Below are positions 36,801-44,165 of a DNA stretch of 64,000 nt, in pieces. Under the pieces are notes generated by a model that worked only from the letters and a program-made list of their open reading frames with translations, was not told the DNA's origin and did not search any database. Source of the DNA: RGIG8748 sp045539515 (lineage in GTDB: Bacteria; Bacillota; Clostridia; UMGS1810); contig JAZQFN010000047.1 of the NCBI GenBank assembly GCA_045539515.1, positions 26,878 through 90,877 on the forward strand, read 5' to 3'. Each line of letters opens with the position of its first letter. The first letter of the stretch is position 1. Both the position numbers and the translations under genes were made by a program.

Positions 36801-36872
36801 AAAGCTAGGAGCAAAAAAAGACGCAACTAAACAAAGCACAAGGAAAACCGATAGCAGTTGTCTTAATTTCAT
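33828..36872 (-). CDS. exported protein with alternating cadherin-like and 'DFYTF' modules
   Basis: 1014 residues; signal peptide MKLRQLLSVFLVLCLVASFFAPSFAFA. Order: an N-terminal sandwich to about 145; cadherin-like 1 (LTSITVGGEPIEGF); module A1 about 228-400 (DFYTFDINQDAIV near 309); cadherin-like 2 and 3 (about 411-580, LKNLSVDGVAIDGF); module A2 about 585-750 (DFYTFEIYRGA near 662); cadherin-like 4 (LADIQINGVSVGGF); module A3 about 855-1012 (DFYTFDLYREA near 927). A2 and A3 are nearly identical over long stretches, so the duplication is recent. No anchor or catalytic motif seen. Probably a cell-surface binding protein. Confidence 0.8.
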   Translation of the reverse strand: MKLRQLLSVFLVLCLVASFFAPSFAFAANKDVVVSTIVYTYGNENATELIEGKVLTSTIELIRFDSKPEENMIYALMLYNDNKIVKADTCVVSVPSGVKKTFKTTLELTNLEDDSYVVATLWNNASEMTPVAYSSLFPKGTADLTSITVGGEPIEGFKAEKTEYNYKIKDDSKDLPYIKATPLDGSSTIDISYPVEFPGSASIKVTTATGISKVYKVNFDASAPTGFVDNLVMKDSINDAPIAWGSAFALVKNDLQVGDMCFSDRSNSNMVFSKVDDSLVGSTYIQGALNWQNGGSLPYSTLWKNPEVCEDFYTFDINQDAIVRIITDSTSKADYLTQNGYEHTVNDEGYLVGFASDTVKFNNMYSKIYRVPKGEKVTVKIPNVSGVTAYTFVQSVWNEPAWEEEIQMPSSQLENLMTDGKVIEGFASSKYEYNVEVPYGADIPFITAVAKDSKATVDIFQATSLPGAAVVTVSAEYAEDSVYTINFTEGVPEFAQLKNLSVDGVAIDGFSRDTYEYTVEVSKAIVDAPVVTWEGLDGEVTATVANPTEFPGKAVVTTERDGSESRTYTINYIVSGNLAGNVKMKETYKDATVDWQGKVAVYKQNLKVGDRCFSDRANDTMSFSKVDADLKGKDWIQGALNWQNGSDAAYCKLWKDATFYDDFYTFEIYRGATINIITQYVNKQTNLTANGYKYTNNPEGYLVGYTSGPVTYPHKYTKHFDVTDGVAIVKIPNLGAGSACYVVIDYDDYGYTPEPEPEDYRNLADIQINGVSVGGFDSETLEYEVKCYNTFNIPEVTAELADADNATVSITQASKIPGSATVSVGCEGFADKVYTINFTMDAPLQNLKMKETYKDATINWDGKVAVYKTNLQVGNRCYSDRFTDTMSFSKVDDSLKGKDWIQGALNWAYGGSNAYCVLWKDTTFYEDFYTFDLYREAKVMIITDSAYRKEALEADGWTHTHSDDAYLIGYTSADFPYCEMFSKTFIPEDGPVTVKIPNMRGVSGYTVLDYNVEQ

Positions 36873-36956
36873 GTTTAATTCCTCTTTTCACATTGAATTT
36901 TGTGATGTGTGTGCGTGAAAATATCTTAAACAATGAAATCTATTGTACCTAAAACG

Positions 36957-36965
36957 ATTATAACA
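36957..36965 (-). promoter_or_regulatory. extended -10 box of the cadherin-like repeat gene
   Basis: TGTTATAAT (complement of 36957-36965), about 85 nt before the start codon, without a clear -35. Same form as the SLH operon promoter, suggesting common control. Confidence 0.5.
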
Positions 36966-37093
36966 CAACTTATTCGATAAATGTTTTGTTTTTTTAATCA
37001 TTTACTTAGTTTTTTTAAGTTTGAAAGGTTACAAATGTTTATTTTTGGAAAAACATAAATACAGTTTGTGGAATTTTGACTGAATAGAAAAAC

Positions 37094-37128
37094 AAAAACC
37101 CCACTGAATTTTTTGTTTGCAGTGGGGT
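37094..37128 (-). terminator. terminator of the pyr operon
   Basis: 8-9 bp stem CCCCACTG/CAGTGGGG (37099-37106 with 37120-37127) followed leftward by TTTTTG. It sits just beyond the pyrI stop codon. Confidence 0.85.
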
Positions 37129-37134
37129 ATCAGT

Positions 37135-37551
37135 TTATTCAGCTTTTGCTTCACAGTACATACATCTGTACACTCTTTTTTCTTCATCCTTAAGTTCAAA
37201 CACGTGGGATATACCCTGCTCTGTTGTGGTAATGCAACGAGGGTTTTTGCATTTAATAACATCAACTATTTTCTTTGGAAGTTCAAGATGCTTTTTCTCG
37301 GAAAGTGCACCGTCTTTAATGATATTGATTGTAATATCCGGGTCGGTGTAACCGAGAACATCCAGATCTATCTTTACATCGGAGGCAATCTTTATAATAT
37401 CCTTCTTGCCCATTTTTTTACTGGATGCGTTCATAATAACAGCAACCTGGCAATCATAGTTTTCAAGATTTAATATCTTAAATATCTTCATTGCCATACC
37501 TGCTTTGATATGGTCTATTACAACACCGTCTTTAATAGAATCTATTGTCAT
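37135..37551 (-). CDS. pyrI: aspartate carbamoyltransferase regulatory subunit
   Basis: 138 residues. N-terminal allosteric domain (DGVVIDHIKAGMAMKIFKIL) that binds nucleotides, and a C-terminal zinc domain with CKNPRC and CMYC, the four zinc cysteines that hold it to PyrB. It begins directly after the pyrB stop codon (TAA then ATG), so the two are translated together. This makes the PyrB of this organism the regulated PyrB6-PyrI6 type. Slightly shorter than the 153-residue enteric protein. Confidence 0.95.
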   Translation of the reverse strand: MTIDSIKDGVVIDHIKAGMAMKIFKILNLENYDCQVAVIMNASSKKMGKKDIIKIASDVKIDLDVLGYTDPDITINIIKDGALSEKKHLELPKKIVDVIKCKNPRCITTTEQGISHVFELKDEEKRVYRCMYCEAKAE

Positions 37552-38478
37552 TTACTCCACCTCCAGAAGCTTTAAGATAAGCGCCATACGGATATATTTG
37601 CCGTATTTTGCCTGACGGAAATAGCTTGCTCTCTTGTCGGCATCTACCTCCACGGAAATCTCGTTTACTCTGGGAAGAGGATGCATTACTATCATATTGT
37701 CCTTGGCTTTTTCCATCTTTTTGGTATCTAAAATGTAGGTATCTTTAAGTCTTAAATAATCTTCTTCGTTAAAGAAACGTTCCCTCTGAACTCTTGTCAT
37801 ATAGAGAATATCTATTTTATCCATTACATCTTCAAGAGAGGTTGTCTGCTCATAGGGGATGTTGTTTTTCTTTATGTAGCTTTCCTTAACATAGCTGGGT
37901 AATTTAAGCTCTTCGGGAGAGATAAGCACAAACTTTATTCCTGTGTAACGGGACATTGCCGCAACTAAAGAATGTACGGTTCTTCCGAACTTAAGGTCAC
38001 CGCAAAGTCCTATGGTGAGGTTATCGAGCCTTCCCATTTCCATCTTAATGGTAAGAAGGTCAGTTAATGTCTGTGTGGGGTGATTGTGTCCGCCGTCACC
38101 TGCATTGATGATGGGCACATCGGTGTGCATTGCCGCAACTACAGGTGCACCTTCCTTGGGATGGCGCATTGCAATAATGTCGGCATAGCCGCCTACAACC
38201 GCAACGGTATCGGCAACGCTTTCGCCCTTCTTTGCAGAGCTTGAACCTGCATCAGAGAACCCGAGAACATTTCCGCCAAGCTCCATCATAGCCGCTTCAA
38301 AGCTAAGACGTGTTCTTGTGGAAGGTTCAAAGAAAAGTGTTGCAAGCTTTTTATATCGGCACTTTTCCTGATACTTTTCGGGGTTTGCAATTATATCTTT
38401 TGCTTTTTCTATGAGTTCATCTATTTCCTGCAAAGACAAATCCATAATATCTATAAGATTTTGCATTTTCATTTTCAT
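37552..38478 (-). CDS. pyrB: aspartate carbamoyltransferase catalytic subunit
   Basis: 308 residues, standard length. Carbamoyl-phosphate site FFEPSTRTRLSFE, the SSSAKKGES loop, HPTQTLTDLLTI, and the aspartate-site HPLPRVNEI near the C-terminus. Catalyses carbamoyl phosphate plus aspartate to carbamoyl-aspartate, the first committed step of pyrimidine synthesis. AGAAAGGA ribosome site precedes the first of three nearby ATGs. Separated from pyrE by a terminator and a repeat element, so transcription into it may depend on read-through or a local promoter (TTGACA at the complement of 38510-38515 has only a weak -10). Confidence 0.97.
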   Translation of the reverse strand: MKMKMQNLIDIMDLSLQEIDELIEKAKDIIANPEKYQEKCRYKKLATLFFEPSTRTRLSFEAAMMELGGNVLGFSDAGSSSAKKGESVADTVAVVGGYADIIAMRHPKEGAPVVAAMHTDVPIINAGDGGHNHPTQTLTDLLTIKMEMGRLDNLTIGLCGDLKFGRTVHSLVAAMSRYTGIKFVLISPEELKLPSYVKESYIKKNNIPYEQTTSLEDVMDKIDILYMTRVQRERFFNEEDYLRLKDTYILDTKKMEKAKDNMIVMHPLPRVNEISVEVDADKRASYFRQAKYGKYIRMALILKLLEVE

Positions 38479-38564
38479 TTTCCTTTCTGTTTAGTGACGA
38501 ATTAAACTTTGTCAAGTTGCTCGTAAAAGCCTTTTCATTGAGTAAATGATGATTAAATGTCATT

Positions 38565-38627
38565 TTGTAGGGGACAGCCTCCCGGATGTCCCGTTTTGCG
38601 GGCTGTCGAGGACGCCAGCCCCTACAA
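38565..38627. repeat. palindromic repeat element between pyrE and pyrB
   Basis: 63-bp GC-rich element bounded by the inverted 9-mers TTGTAGGGG (38565-38573) and CCCCTACAA (38619-38627), with internal CCCG/CGGG pairings. It stands out from the AT-rich surroundings and resembles REP/MITE-like intergenic elements of Clostridia. Confidence 0.7.
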
Positions 38628-38696
38628 TTACCGATTAAATCAGTGTTTGCTTGACAAGAAGGCTCTTATAAGCAAAGCGATAAATTAATACTCTTC

Positions 38697-38728
38697 AAAA
38701 AGGCGGCTTATAGAAAATACAAGCCGCC
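38697..38728 (-). terminator. terminator between pyrE and pyrB
   Basis: GGCGGCTT (38702-38709) pairs with AAGCCGCC (38721-38728); leftward T tract is the complement of 38697-38701. It lies 12 nt beyond the pyrE stop and could lower pyrBI expression relative to pyrKDFE. Confidence 0.85.
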
Positions 38729-38739
38729 AATATAAACAC

Positions 38740-39375
38740 TTATTTCGCTGTAATCCAGCTTTCGTCGGAAGGATTGTTTCTGAAAGCAATAAGCTTTTCA
38801 ACATCTTCTGCCTTAATGTAGCCTGTTTCTGCCGCAACTTCAGCAACAACATCAAAGTTTGTAAGGCTCACATTTTTAACGTTAGCCGCTTCAAGTCTTT
38901 CGATACCTTTCTTCATTCCATAAGTATGGATGGAAACAATACCGAGAACCTCTGCGCCTGCTTCGCGGAGTACATTAACAACTTCTATAACGGAACCGCC
39001 TGTGGAAATAAGGTCCTCTACAACTACAACCTTCTGTCCGGCTTCGAGCTTACCTTCAATCTGGTTGCCTCTGCCGTGGTCCTTGGAGGAACCGCGAACA
39101 TAGCCCATGGGGAGTCCCATAATATGAGCTGTAATAGCTGCATGTGCAATACCTGCAGTGGAAGTACCCATAAGCACTTCTACATCGGGGTATTCTCTTT
39201 TAATAGTTTCTGCAAGAGCGTTTTCAACATCATCTCTTACCTTGGGGCTTGTAAGGGTAAGTCTGTTGTCGCAGTATACGGGGCTCTTAATACCGCTTGC
39301 CCATGTGAAGGGTTCTTCGGGTCTTAAAAATACTGCTCCTATTGATAATAAATCTTTTGCAATAAGTCTTTCCAT
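38740..39375 (-). CDS. pyrE: orotate phosphoribosyltransferase
   Basis: 211 residues. PRPP-binding motif VVVVEDLISTGGSVIEVV (about 120-137), substrate region FTWASGIKSPVYCDNR and 'TSTAGIAHAAI', all typical of PyrE. Converts orotate plus PRPP to orotidine 5'-monophosphate. Ribosome site AGAAAGGA, the same leader string as before pyrB. A 615-bp structured intergenic region separates it from pyrF upstream, longer than any other gap in the operon. Confidence 0.96.
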   Translation of the reverse strand: MERLIAKDLLSIGAVFLRPEEPFTWASGIKSPVYCDNRLTLTSPKVRDDVENALAETIKREYPDVEVLMGTSTAGIAHAAITAHIMGLPMGYVRGSSKDHGRGNQIEGKLEAGQKVVVVEDLISTGGSVIEVVNVLREAGAEVLGIVSIHTYGMKKGIERLEAANVKNVSLTNFDVVAEVAAETGYIKAEDVEKLIAFRNNPSDESWITAK

Positions 39376-39990
39376 TTGTGTATCTTCCTTTCTGTTTTTA
39401 TCTGTATTTTAAGGGGAGATTCTTCGCTTTTACTTAAATCTCGTTTGCTTTGGAGATCCTTCGACTACACTTCGTTTCGCTCAGGATGACAAGATAAAGT
39501 GTTCTGCGCTATTTTTACACCCGGCACCGCCTCACTTTAAGTGTGGCTGAATCCCGTCGAGGTAGGAAAATCGATGCAGAATGTTCAAACCTTATTGAAT
39601 CTGTGTCATTCTGAACGCAGTGAAGAATCTTCCTTGCAAGGGAGATTCCTCGGCTTCGCCTCGGAATGACAAAGATGAGATGGTCTGCGCTATTTTTACA
39701 CCCGGCACCGCCTCACTGAAAGTGAGGCTGACTTCGGTTGAGGTTGGAAAAATTGATGCAGAATGTTCAAACCGAACCCGTAGGGGGTACCCGAAGCTGT
39801 ACATAGGTACAGCGAGAGGTGAGGTTTGGACATAGAAAAAGGAATACCTTTTTCAGAAAAGCCTTTAGGCTTTTCTACCTTATAAAATTTCAACGCTAAA
39901 GAGCAACAGCATTAAGTTTTATCTGTTCAGGTTACCACAGTAACCCATAGTTTTTATTATTCCTTTTTTGGTCTGCGCTATTTTTACACC
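39376..39990. repeat. repeat-rich, structured gap between pyrF and pyrE
   Basis: Holds two copies of an about 89-bp unit (39503-39591 and 39684-39773) beginning TCTGCGCTATTTTTACACC and ending GATGCAGAATGTTCAAACC, a 19-nt fragment of the same unit abutting the pyrF stop codon (39972-39990), and a palindromic element bounded by GTCATTC/GAATGAC (39604-39670). Further hairpins lie at 39857-39878 and 39929-39946. Short frames on both strands here look like accidents of the repeats. No gene is supported. Confidence 0.75.
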
Positions 39991-40689
39991 TCAACCAACA
40001 AATTCTGCTACGCAACGTCTGTATGCCGCCACAGGATCCTCTGCTGCAGTAATGGGTCTGCCGACTACAATGTAATCGGAACCGATTTCCTTTGCCTTTG
40101 CAGGAGTGGTTACCCTTACCTGGTCGCCCACATCGCCGTCTGCAAAACGAACGCCGGGAGTTACTGTAATAAAGTCCTTGCCGCATTTGTCGTGAACAAC
40201 ACCTGCTTCAAGGGGTGAGCAAACAACACCGTCAAGTCCTGCCTTCTTGGCATTGGAAGCGTAGTGCATAACAACATCGGCAATGTTTTCCTTAATCAAA
40301 AGGTCATTTTCCATAGCTTCCTGGCTTGTGGAGGTAAGCTGTGTTACTGCAATAAGGAGAGGTCTTGTGCCGTCGGGACGTGTAAGACCTTCTATGGCAG
40401 CTTCCATCATGGCAACTGTGCCGGAAGCATGAAGATTGCACATATCAACATCTAAGTGTGAAAGCACGCTCATTGCCTTTTTAACTGTATTGGGAATATC
40501 ATGAAGCTTAAGATCCAAGAATATTTTGTGACCCATCTTCTTGATTTCTCTTACGATTTCGGGGCCTGCTCCGTAAAAGAGCTCCATACCGATTTTAACA
40601 TAAGGCTTTTCTTCTGTGAATTTTGCCAAAAATTCAAGTGTCGCTTCTTTGCTTGGAAAATCGCAAGCAATAATTACATCTTTACCCAT
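39991..40689 (-). CDS. pyrF: orotidine 5'-phosphate decarboxylase
   Basis: 232 residues, typical of the short bacterial form. Starts IIACDFPSKEATLEF with the substrate Asp, and has the catalytic DLKLHDIPNTV motif near 58-68 and the phosphate-binding GRPIT near the C-terminus. Decarboxylates OMP to UMP. Its ATG overlaps the pyrD stop codon (TAATG), so it is coupled to pyrD. Confidence 0.97.
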   Translation of the reverse strand: MGKDVIIACDFPSKEATLEFLAKFTEEKPYVKIGMELFYGAGPEIVREIKKMGHKIFLDLKLHDIPNTVKKAMSVLSHLDVDMCNLHASGTVAMMEAAIEGLTRPDGTRPLLIAVTQLTSTSQEAMENDLLIKENIADVVMHYASNAKKAGLDGVVCSPLEAGVVHDKCGKDFITVTPGVRFADGDVGDQVRVTTPAKAKEIGSDYIVVGRPITAAEDPVAAYRRCVAEFVG

Positions 40690-41600
40690 TAGTGAGCACC
40701 TCCGATTATATCTTTTAAACTTGTAATACCGTACTTTTCCATAACTCGGGGCAAATCTTCTATTATGTCTTTTGCCGCATAGGGATTAATGAGGTTTTCC
40801 GCACCAACCTGAACACCGGTAGCACCTGCAAGCATTATTTCTATAACATCTTCTGCAGTAGCCACACCGCCCATACCGATGATGGGAATATTAACTGCCT
40901 CATATACCTGGTACACCATTCTTACCGCCACAGGGAAAATGGCTCTGCCGGAGAAACCGCCCATCTTATTGGCAATAACCGGCTTTTTGGTCTTTAAATC
41001 TATCCTCATACCCATAAGAGTATTTATAAGGCTTATGCCGTCTGCCCCTGCATCCTCGCAAGCCTTTGCAATGGACACAATGTCTGTAACGTTGGGGCTT
41101 AATTTAATATACACAGGTTTGGTAGTTACTGCCTTTACAGCCTTTGTAACCGCCGCCGCGCAGGAGGGGTCTGTGCCAAAGCTCATACCGCCGTTGTGCA
41201 CGTTGGGACAGCTTACATTAACTTCAATGATACCAACCTGTTCTTCCTTGTCTATCCTTTCGCAGCAATAAGCATATTCTTCAATGGAAAAACCGCTTAT
41301 ATTCGCTACTACGGGTTTATTAAAGCACTTTTTAAGCTTGGGAAGTTCCTCGGATATAACCTTGTCTATACCGGGGTTCTGAAGTCCCACGGAGTTTATC
41401 ATACCCTCTCTGCACTCTGCAATACGTGGAGTGGGATTTCCGAATCTTGGGTCTTTGGTTGTTCCCTTAAAAGAGAAGGAACCTAAAATATTAATATCGT
41501 AAAGCTCTGCAAATTCATAACCAAAGCCAAAGGTACCGCTGGCAGGGATAATGGGATTGTCAAGCTCTACACCGCTTAAAGTAACTTTTGTATCTACCAT
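40689..41600 (-). CDS. pyrD: dihydroorotate dehydrogenase, class 1B catalytic subunit
   Basis: 303 residues from ATG at 41598-41600, with GGAGGAG directly upstream; longer in-frame starts run into pyrK and lack a ribosome site. FMN barrel with SGTFGFGYE, 'NVSCPNVHNGG' whose Cys is the class-1 active-site base, and 'GMGGVATAEDVIEIMLAGA'. Oxidises dihydroorotate to orotate, passing electrons via PyrK to NAD+. The start overlaps pyrK by 7 nt. Confidence 0.96.
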   Translation of the reverse strand: MVDTKVTLSGVELDNPIIPASGTFGFGYEFAELYDINILGSFSFKGTTKDPRFGNPTPRIAECREGMINSVGLQNPGIDKVISEELPKLKKCFNKPVVANISGFSIEEYAYCCERIDKEEQVGIIEVNVSCPNVHNGGMSFGTDPSCAAAVTKAVKAVTTKPVYIKLSPNVTDIVSIAKACEDAGADGISLINTLMGMRIDLKTKKPVIANKMGGFSGRAIFPVAVRMVYQVYEAVNIPIIGMGGVATAEDVIEIMLAGATGVQVGAENLINPYAAKDIIEDLPRVMEKYGITSLKDIIGGAH

Positions 41601-42325
41601 ATTATCTCCTCCCTTTCCATAACGGGACCGTCTTTGCATATACGCTTGTTGCCGTATTTGGTCTTGCAGCTGCAACCCATACAAGCACCAAAACCACAAC
41701 CCATTCTCTCTTCAAAGCTGTACTGACCGCTTGTAGCTGCAATCTTTTCTATAGCCTTAAACATAGGCTCGGGACCGCAGGTAAAGAAGTAATCGTAGGT
41801 TAAATCCTTCATAACGTCCGTTACAAAGCCCTTTGTGCCGTAGGAGCCGTCGGCAGTTGCCACATATACTGTGGCACCAAGATTTTTAAACTCTTCTTCA
41901 TAGAACACATCGTCTTTTGAATTGAAGCCAAGAATTACGCTTACCTTTTTGCCTTCAGCTATAAGGCACTTTGCCAGATTGTACATGGGAGGTACACCCA
42001 CGCCGCCGCCTATTAAAAGAGCATTGTCTTTGCACTTTGATGTGTCAAAGCCGTTGCCGAGGCCTATGAGTATATCTATCTTTGTGCCGGAAAGCATTTG
42101 TGCCATCTGCTCTGTGCCACCGCCTACCACCTTATAGATAATGTTAATGGACTTGTCATCATAGTCGCAAACAGATATGGGACGGCGCAAAAATTTACCT
42201 TCAAGCTGAAGGTTAATAAACTGTCCCGGTCTTGTAATATCCGAGGTATCGCCAAGAAGAATCATCTTGTAGATATCTTTGGCAATACGGATATTTTCCT
42301 GAACTTCGTAAATTGCCTGTATCAT
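41594..42325 (-). CDS. pyrK: dihydroorotate dehydrogenase electron-transfer subunit
   Basis: 243 residues. FAD-binding beta-barrel (RPISVCDY), NAD-binding lobe with LLIGGGVGVPPMYNLA, and a C-terminal 2Fe-2S cluster site GCGFGACMGCSCKTK...C. It pairs with PyrD to form the NAD-dependent class 1B enzyme. First gene of the operon; the promoter at 42355-42383 leaves a leader of only about 23 nt, so there is no room for an upstream attenuator. Confidence 0.96.
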   Translation of the reverse strand: MIQAIYEVQENIRIAKDIYKMILLGDTSDITRPGQFINLQLEGKFLRRPISVCDYDDKSINIIYKVVGGGTEQMAQMLSGTKIDILIGLGNGFDTSKCKDNALLIGGGVGVPPMYNLAKCLIAEGKKVSVILGFNSKDDVFYEEEFKNLGATVYVATADGSYGTKGFVTDVMKDLTYDYFFTCGPEPMFKAIEKIAATSGQYSFEERMGCGFGACMGCSCKTKYGNKRICKDGPVMEREEIIW

Positions 42326-42354
42326 TTAATCACTTCCATATGTATATTCGACTA

Positions 42355-42383
42355 ATTATACCACAAAGCTTGTCCGATTACAA
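42355..42383 (-). promoter_or_regulatory. sigma-A promoter of the pyr operon
   Basis: TTGTAA (complement of 42378-42383), 17-bp spacer, TATAAT (complement of 42355-42360) preceded by TGG, an extended -10. Predicted start about 42348. Confidence 0.8.
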
Positions 42384-42454
42384 TAATTTTTTTGAGTTTT
42401 AAGGAGTATTGGCACGATAATATTTTCCTGATGTTTTTCACAATCAAGCATTTT

Positions 42455-42531
42455 AAAAAACGGGTGACCGTCAGTACATTGTTTTTGAAACACAATAGTA
42501 CATGTATTGCAACATTATGCCATAGGTCACC
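42455..42531 (-). terminator. terminator with branched loop after the ACT-MBL gene
   Basis: Outer stem GGTGACC/GGTCACC (42463-42469 with 42525-42531), a six-T tract leftward, and a second stem inside the loop (around 42474-42482 with 42492-42502, one bulge). It separates the ACT-MBL gene from the pyr promoter. Confidence 0.65.
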
Positions 42532-42559
42532 GCTTTTATGCCGGGTTCTTTACCTCAAA

Positions 42560-43996
42560 TTATGCGTTTACAGTATAGTCCTTCTTAAATCCGTGAGAGC
42601 CGAATATCTGCCACTTGCCTACACCAAGCCGTTGAAGGATTGCCTTACGTTCTGCTACAGATACATCGGGCTCAGTGTCTACAGATGTCATAAGGATTGG
42701 GGCATACTGATTGTACTCGGCTTGTTGCGGGGTTAATCCGCGTAAATTAATATAAATATCCCCGGTTATGGCAATGTGATTTTTGTAATCAATGAGGACT
42801 ATTTCACCCGGCAGATGACCCCCTTTGCCCTCATACACTTCAAAATGCAAATCGCCGAAATCAAAGATTCCTATTTGTGTAAGCGGTTCGGTGAGGTTGT
42901 CCCTGTTATCCCAAAGGGGTTTAACTTTATGGGGGCTTACTGGTCGGTGTGATGTGAGAAGTTTGCAAATATTGATATATGGCTTATGAAGGGGGTTCTC
43001 TTCGCGATATCCGTTGGTTCCTTCATAGTCATTTTTAAGACAAAGAGCCGTTTTGTGACTTGTTATGATCTCATCAAAATAAGGTAAAAGTCCGCAATGG
43101 TCCACATCTGCGTGGGTTAAGAAAATGCGCTTATGCATGGTGTCAAATTGTGGTATTATCTCTTTTATAATTTTCAAGGTTTCCTCTGCATAGCAAGCGT
43201 ATCCGCTGTCTGTAAAGAGATATTCGTCATTATGTTTAATTATTATTGTGTTGCTTCCGCAGGGAGGCTCTATAAGTATTATTTCCGTATTTTCGCTTAT
43301 TTGGTGGGTACTTATACGAGGCTCAAAATTTGCTCCCTTAGATGCCCCCAAAAGCTCTGCAAATTTACTTATGCTGTCGAAGGTCCTGTAAGGCGAAAGC
43401 CCCTGCTCATCCAAAGTTTGCATAGCAAGGTTTACATGCACGAGAAGCTCTTTGGCAATGTCGGCATCAAGTCCTACGGACTGCGCCAGACCCATAACAT
43501 AGGTGTTGTAGAAAATACTGTTGTCGTATACCCTCTCGGAGCTGTTGTAGTCTATAACACGAACCTTGCAAAGCTCTTCGGCTTCTTTAAGAAACCGGGT
43601 TATTTTTTCGGAATCATCCACATACAAACCCATTTTGAAATACTGATAGCTTGTGCCGTTTTCCTGAGAGCTTATATATGAAATATTGAAATTGAATTTA
43701 TCAATGAGTGTGAGCACATCGGTAACGCTTCCCGGTTCATCCTTAAGAAAGAATTCCAGAAGTACTATACTCGTGCCGGATGTTGCATTATGAAGATAGC
43801 CTATCTTCTGAAGTTCAATATCAGCTTTTTCAAGTTGCTGACTTGTGCCCTCCGCGTCTATAAACAATGTGTGGGAATCCACCGCCTTGTTGTAGCTTAC
43901 ACGGGTAATATTTATGCCCAAAGCAGAAAAGCAACGGCTTGCCTTTAAAAACGCACCGATGCGGTCCGGCATTGATGTTACATATGTTTTTTTCAT
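42560..43996 (-). CDS. ACT-ACT-metallo-beta-lactamase fusion protein
   Basis: 478 residues from ATG at 43994-43996; the GTG 9 nt upstream is part of the AGAGGTG ribosome site. Two ACT domains: about 1-70 (TSMPDRIGAFLKASRCFSALGINITRV) and 75-148 (LKDEPGSVTDVLTLIDKFNFNISYISS). A helical linker to about 225 is followed by a metallo-beta-lactamase fold with THADVDHCG (His295, Asp297, Asp299-His300), GHLPGE near 378 and ITGDI near 395. ACT domains sense amino acids; the MBL part is a likely metal-dependent hydrolase. Cytoplasmic. The substrate is unknown; an amino-acid-controlled hydrolase is the natural reading. Confidence 0.85.
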   Translation of the reverse strand: MKKTYVTSMPDRIGAFLKASRCFSALGINITRVSYNKAVDSHTLFIDAEGTSQQLEKADIELQKIGYLHNATSGTSIVLLEFFLKDEPGSVTDVLTLIDKFNFNISYISSQENGTSYQYFKMGLYVDDSEKITRFLKEAEELCKVRVIDYNSSERVYDNSIFYNTYVMGLAQSVGLDADIAKELLVHVNLAMQTLDEQGLSPYRTFDSISKFAELLGASKGANFEPRISTHQISENTEIILIEPPCGSNTIIIKHNDEYLFTDSGYACYAEETLKIIKEIIPQFDTMHKRIFLTHADVDHCGLLPYFDEIITSHKTALCLKNDYEGTNGYREENPLHKPYINICKLLTSHRPVSPHKVKPLWDNRDNLTEPLTQIGIFDFGDLHFEVYEGKGGHLPGEIVLIDYKNHIAITGDIYINLRGLTPQQAEYNQYAPILMTSVDTEPDVSVAERKAILQRLGVGKWQIFGSHGFKKDYTVNA

Positions 43997-44165
43997 AAGA
44001 TGCACCTCTTTTGAGTTTTTCTTTATTTTGCAAGAATTGATTATTTAATGTGTAAATCAAGATAGAATGTAATTATCCACATACTTATTTTAATCTTTGG
44101 ATTTGTCAATATTCTGAATTTAAAAATTGCTTTTAAATAAAAAAGTTGCTTCACATGGAATTTAC

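Noticed and set aside
39592..39835. Overlapping short frames on both strands between pyrF and pyrE
   Set aside because: They are made of the intergenic repeats, lack ribosome sites and have no protein-like pattern.
42326..42559. PyrR-type attenuator before the pyr operon
   Set aside because: The promoter at 42355-42383 leaves a 23-nt leader; the hairpin farther upstream ends the ACT-MBL transcript instead.
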